DNA of 38,567 nucleotides from Brasilonema sp. UFV-L1 (GTDB lineage Bacteria; Cyanobacteriota; Cyanobacteriia; Cyanobacteriales; Nostocaceae), in the NCBI RefSeq assembly GCF_012912105.1, contig NZ_QMEA01000059.1:1-38567 (forward strand). The letters run 5' to 3'. The position numbers and the translations under genes are program-made. Below are positions 35,127 through 38,567 of the stretch, one piece after another (within the stretch, counting starts at the first letter, position 1; each line of letters opens with the position of its first letter). Below the pieces are notes generated by a model. It was given only the letters and a program-made list of their open reading frames with translations. It did not search any database and was not told the DNA's origin.

Positions 35127-36074
35127 CTAAACTTTCTGGACAAACCGACGTCCAAGTAAACCTTGAGGTCGAACTAACAACATAATAAACAAGATGCCAA
35201 AGGAAACAGCATCTTTGTAGCCTGAATATTCTCCAGGGACAAACGCCTCCACCAGTCCAATAACCAAACCTCCTAGTACTGCACCAGGAATGCTACCCAA
35301 ACCACCTAATACAATGACTGATAAACCCCTCAACCCAAAACCAATCCCAAAATAAGGTCCAGCAATGCTAACACTAGAGGCGACTAAAGTTCCCGCCACT
35401 CCTGCGAGAAAACTGCTGATGAAAAATGTCAGCACAATATAGCGATCGCTGTTAATTCCTAACAAACTTGCAGTTGTTGCATCTTCTGCGATCGCCTGCA
35501 TTGCTTTACCATGTTTTGTGTAATTAATAAAGCAAGTCAGCATTGCGACAATCACGACAGATATCGCAAAAATCACTATTTGAACAGTGCGAATCGGAAT
35601 CGGGTTTTCTGGAGTGCCAAAATTGATAGATGGTGGTAAATCCCCGTAAGTACCTATAGGGTACGTATAACTTTCTGCCCCAACCAAGTACTGGATTAAG
35701 TTAACAATAACCACTCCAACACCCAAACTAGAGACAACGGTTAGCAAAGGATCAGAACCTCGCTGTCGCAAAGGTAGAAAAGCAATGCGTTCAATCAACA
35801 CTCCAACTAACCCCGCTATACTACTACCCAAAATCAAGGCAACAGCAAACGGTAATTGTATAGGTAGCGATGCATTAGCCAGTACTCCATTACCAAAAGT
35901 ACCGCTCATAAGTGCATATGTAAAATATGCACCTAAAGTAAAAACCGCACCATGAGCTAAATTAATGATGCCTAGGATAGAGTAAACCAAAGTGTATCCT
36001 AAGGCAAATATCGCGTAAACACTGCCAATCGATAATCCATTCAAGAATTTTTGCAAAAATATAGATATATCCAT
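35127..36074 (-). CDS. livH: Branched-chain amino-acid ABC transporter permease, LivH type
   Basis: Encodes 315 residues with about eight membrane helices. GLSIGSVYAIFALGYTLVYSILGIINLAHGAVF is the LivH signature, with KAMQAIAEDATTASLLGIN as the ATPase-contact loop and GLRGLSVIVLGGLGSIPGAVLGGL. It is the first permease gene, 7 bp after the binding-protein gene. Confidence 0.94.
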   Translation of the reverse strand: MDISIFLQKFLNGLSIGSVYAIFALGYTLVYSILGIINLAHGAVFTLGAYFTYALMSGTFGNGVLANASLPIQLPFAVALILGSSIAGLVGVLIERIAFLPLRQRGSDPLLTVVSSLGVGVVIVNLIQYLVGAESYTYPIGTYGDLPPSINFGTPENPIPIRTVQIVIFAISVVIVAMLTCFINYTKHGKAMQAIAEDATTASLLGINSDRYIVLTFFISSFLAGVAGTLVASSVSIAGPYFGIGFGLRGLSVIVLGGLGSIPGAVLGGLVIGLVEAFVPGEYSGYKDAVSFGILFIMLLVRPQGLLGRRFVQKV

Positions 36075-36081
36075 GTTGCCA

Positions 36082-37329
36082 CTATTTTAGAACTACAAAT
36101 TTAGTTTTCTTGCTGTCTTTATCTATTTTAATTTGGGCAACATAAAACTCTTTTTGAATGACATCGCCGACAGGTGTGAAAGCAATTTCACCCAGAGGGG
36201 TATTATACTTTCCTGTCAGAAGTTGCTTATTCAATTCTGTACGTAATTGATTGAGAGGTACTTGACTAATTTTAGACTTTTTATCTAAAGCTTTCAAAGC
36301 TTCTACATAAACCTGCACGGCAGCAAAAGCTTGACCGCTAAACTGAGGTGGCTCTTCTTGATATTGTTTTAAATATGCCGCCCGGAATTCCTTATTCACT
36401 TCTCCCGGTTGCTCAGAATTGTAAGCTTGGGCAATAATGACACCCTCGCACGCTTGCTGACAGACTGCGAAGACTTTTGCCGTATTCAAACCATTCCCCG
36501 CAACAATAACGCCTTTGTAACCAAGTTCTCGTAATTGTCGTACTAAGTTACCACCATCAGCAGCTAAGCCAGAAATGACTATCAAATCTGGTTTTAAATT
36601 AAGAGCATTCGTGGCTTGAGACTGAAAGTCAGTATCGCTTGTTTGGTACTTTTGCACTGTGACTATTTCTAGTCCTTGTTCCTTAATCGTTTTTTGAAAA
36701 ATTTCTGTTTCTGACTTGCTATACACATCATTTTGAGCAAAGAAAACCGCAACTTTTTTAATATTAGGATTTTGCTTCAGTGCAGCTTTTATTGAAAGAG
36801 GCGCAACGGTAGAAACGGGTGCGGAGACACGCGCTACATAATCTCCAATTTCTGGAATTCCTTTAGCGGTATTGGATGCGCCAATCACAGGAACTTTTGC
36901 TCTTTCTGCAATCGGGTCAGCGCTAAAAGCTTGCTGTGATAAAGTAGGACCAACAATACCAACAACTTTATCTTTATTAATTAAACTTTGAAAAGCGTTA
37001 ATAGCTCCTGCTTCATCACCACTAGTATCTTGAAACACCAATTTAATCGGAGTGCCATTCACACCGCCTTTATCATTAAAATATTTCTCAGCAATCTTTA
37101 CCCCAGCAACTCCCTCTTGACCTAATAATGCCACGTTGCTAGTTTGTGCAAAAGCAATACCGATAGGAATAGAACCAGATGTACTTGTTGTCGATGCGGT
37201 GTTAGTTGCAGAATTTGGGGTAGAGTTAGTTCCAGGATTTGTACTACTGTTAGTGCCACCACCGCAAGCCGTTAGCAGCATAGCACAAGTCGCAAATATC
37301 GCAGTTGTAAGAGTAGTAGGTTGTTTCAT
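36082..37329 (-). CDS. Amino-acid ABC transporter substrate-binding lipoprotein (LivK/NatB-like)
   Basis: Encodes 415 residues from MKQPTTLTTAIF; a frame-extended start at 37458 is rejected because this Met begins a proper lipoprotein signal (MLLTACGGG, lipobox Cys about 23). A Ser/Thr/Asn-rich linker follows, then a periplasmic-binding fold type I: IPIGIAFAQTSNVALLGQEGVAGVKIAEKYFND, GIVGPTLSQQAFSADPIAERAKVPVIGASNT. The protein captures amino acids in the periplasm and delivers them to LivHM. In cyanobacteria this system (Nat) takes up neutral amino acids and recovers leaked ones. The exact ligand is not determinable. Confidence 0.93.
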   Translation of the reverse strand: MKQPTTLTTAIFATCAMLLTACGGGTNSSTNPGTNSTPNSATNTASTTSTSGSIPIGIAFAQTSNVALLGQEGVAGVKIAEKYFNDKGGVNGTPIKLVFQDTSGDEAGAINAFQSLINKDKVVGIVGPTLSQQAFSADPIAERAKVPVIGASNTAKGIPEIGDYVARVSAPVSTVAPLSIKAALKQNPNIKKVAVFFAQNDVYSKSETEIFQKTIKEQGLEIVTVQKYQTSDTDFQSQATNALNLKPDLIVISGLAADGGNLVRQLRELGYKGVIVAGNGLNTAKVFAVCQQACEGVIIAQAYNSEQPGEVNKEFRAAYLKQYQEEPPQFSGQAFAAVQVYVEALKALDKKSKISQVPLNQLRTELNKQLLTGKYNTPLGEIAFTPVGDVIQKEFYVAQIKIDKDSKKTKFVVLK

Positions 37330-37711
37330 GGTCGAGTGGTCTTCACAAGAAGTAAAGTATATAAAGAGGTTTACAGTTTCAGACTGTTTTTGTGCAAGCA
37401 TTGTACCCATTAAAAGTACTTTTGTAAGAATTTGTATGAAATCATTTTTATTTCTCAATCAAAAGCGAAGCCTCAATTGCGCGCTGGAAGCTTCAGCCTC
37501 CCCAGTCAAAAAACTTTACTGAGAGTCAGCACCATTTTCAATCAGAGGCGGATCCTCGATTTCTTGTTCCCAGGCTGAACCTGCGAACGAATGCTGAGAG
37601 GCGGAGGCTTCCTCAGTAACAGCTAACAAACAGACAAATTATGCAATAATTTAGTTCTCTATAAACTAAAGAAAAAAACTTGGGATACAATCCAAAGCTA
37701 TTTGTGCGATC

Positions 37712-38494
37712 GTGAACAACCTGAAATTGCCTTCTTTGCCGGACATGGCAAATATTTGGCAGGAAACTCTCCATTGGACTCCTACTGTCCAACAGCAAGC
37801 GCAATTCCAACAGCTTTACGAATTCATTCTAGAGGGTAACAGCCAGCTTAATCTCACTCGCATCACAGACCCCCAAGAGTTTTGGGAAAAGCATCTTTGG
37901 GATTCTTTGCGAGGAATTGCCACATTGCTGAAAGATGAAACAATGGGGGAAGAAATGACTTCCTCATCTCCCTTCTCTTCCTCATCCCCCTTATCTTTCA
38001 TTGACATCGGTACAGGTGCGGGTTTTCCGGGAATTCCAGTCGCCATTGCTGTAGCTAATTGTACTGTTACTCTCCTTGATTCTACCCGAAAAAAGATTGC
38101 ATTTCTTGAACAAACAAGAACTGCACTTAATCTAACTAACGTTAAAACTTTGACAGGCAGAGCCGAAGAAGTCGGTCAACAACGCCAGCACAGACAAACT
38201 TACGATGTTGTCCTAATTCGCGCTGTAGGGACAGCCTCTGTGTGTGCTGAATATGCCCTACCATTACTTAAGCAAGGTGGTTTAGCTGTAATCTACCGTG
38301 GCAATTGGACAGAAGAAGAAACAAAGATTCTAGAAAATGTCGTTAACCAGTTGGGTGGCGTCATTGAATTAGTTGAAAAATTTACAACTCCCTTAAGTGG
38401 AAGTATTCGTCACTGCCTTTACTTACGAAAGGTAGCAGTTACACCTGTCCACTTTCCTCGTCCTGTTGGTGTACCAACTCAAAAACCACTTTAG
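37712..38494 (+). CDS. rsmG: 16S rRNA (guanine527-N7)-methyltransferase
   Basis: Encodes 260 residues from a GTG start. LTRITDPQEFWEKHLWDSL is the family N-terminal motif and FIDIGTGAGFPGIPVAI the SAM-binding motif. DVVLIRAVGTASVCAEYALPLLKQGG follows. A low-complexity insertion, GEEMTSSSPFSSSSPL (about 79-94), lies between the first domain and the SAM motif where most homologues are shorter. RsmG methylates G527 of 16S rRNA. The gene is transcribed away from the nat/liv operon. Confidence 0.95.
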   Translation: MNNLKLPSLPDMANIWQETLHWTPTVQQQAQFQQLYEFILEGNSQLNLTRITDPQEFWEKHLWDSLRGIATLLKDETMGEEMTSSSPFSSSSPLSFIDIGTGAGFPGIPVAIAVANCTVTLLDSTRKKIAFLEQTRTALNLTNVKTLTGRAEEVGQQRQHRQTYDVVLIRAVGTASVCAEYALPLLKQGGLAVIYRGNWTEEETKILENVVNQLGGVIELVEKFTTPLSGSIRHCLYLRKVAVTPVHFPRPVGVPTQKPL

Positions 38495-38567
38495 CAAGAG
38501 TGAAGGAGATGGGGAACTCGAGGTCCCCACTCCTTGGGGATTAGGGGCAATGGGGAGATGGGGAGAT
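38495..38567. repeat. GGGGAGATGGGG-type low-complexity repeat at window end
   Basis: GGAGATGGGG units recur after the rsmG stop and continue to the window edge. They are related in composition to the CTCATCTCCC insertion inside rsmG. Confidence 0.6.

Noticed and set aside
37330-37458. N-terminal extension of the binding protein
   Set aside because: It would bury the lipoprotein signal peptide that begins at 37329.

Overview
The window looks like chromosome of a filamentous, probably heterocyst-forming cyanobacterium. The grounds are many HIP1-type GCGATCGC octamers, runs of 7-bp tandem repeats (STRR type), a light-dependent protochlorophyllide reductase, a kdp operon with a truncated KdpD and a KdpG-like subunit as described in Anabaena, and a Nat/Liv-type amino-acid ABC operon. 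Species cannot be named from the sequence alone.

Region 1 (about 0.7-13.9 kb) is an accessory peptide-natural-product (RiPP) locus and the most interesting part. Three small precursor genes (887-1120, 1968-2201, 2557-2826) share a leader ending in a double-glycine site and a 17-residue core motif with six fixed Ser/Thr positions, but contain no cysteine. They are followed by a translationally coupled operon: an APH-fold kinase (3106-4287), a HopA1-type phospho-Ser/Thr lyase candidate (4287-5414) and an aldo/keto-reductase-fold protein that has lost its catalytic tetrad (5411-6445), then a parvulin (6537-7334). Converging from the other strand are a small HTH protein, a 1026-aa cyclic-nucleotide-domain/C39-peptidase/ABC exporter, an HlyD adaptor and a second parvulin. 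The kinase and lyase pair is the dehydration machinery known from class V lanthipeptides and thioamitides. With no cysteine in any encoded core, the expected product is a dehydroamino-acid-rich peptide rather than a lanthionine peptide, possibly a new subclass. A 34-bp box is repeated upstream of precursor 1, precursor 2 and the kinase, and related dispersed repeats flank the plus-strand cassette.

Region 2 (13.9-18.0 kb) has a gene-poor stretch of about 1.6 kb, por, a small secreted-peptide gene that appears frameshifted, and a YebC-family regulator.

Region 3 (18.1-28.3 kb) is the minus-strand potassium operon kdpA-kdpB-kdpG-kdpC-orf-kdpD. KdpD has only the N-terminal sensor half. Divergent from it are a membrane histidine kinase and a NarL-type response regulator, which might supply the missing signalling half (inference).

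Region 4 (28.3-38.5 kb) carries a four-helix membrane protein, glucokinase with a histidine phosphatase, an antitoxin with a decayed PIN toxin, a Uma2-family protein, and a five-gene branched-chain/neutral amino-acid ABC transporter operon interrupted by a toxin-antitoxin pair, and ends with rsmG on the plus strand.
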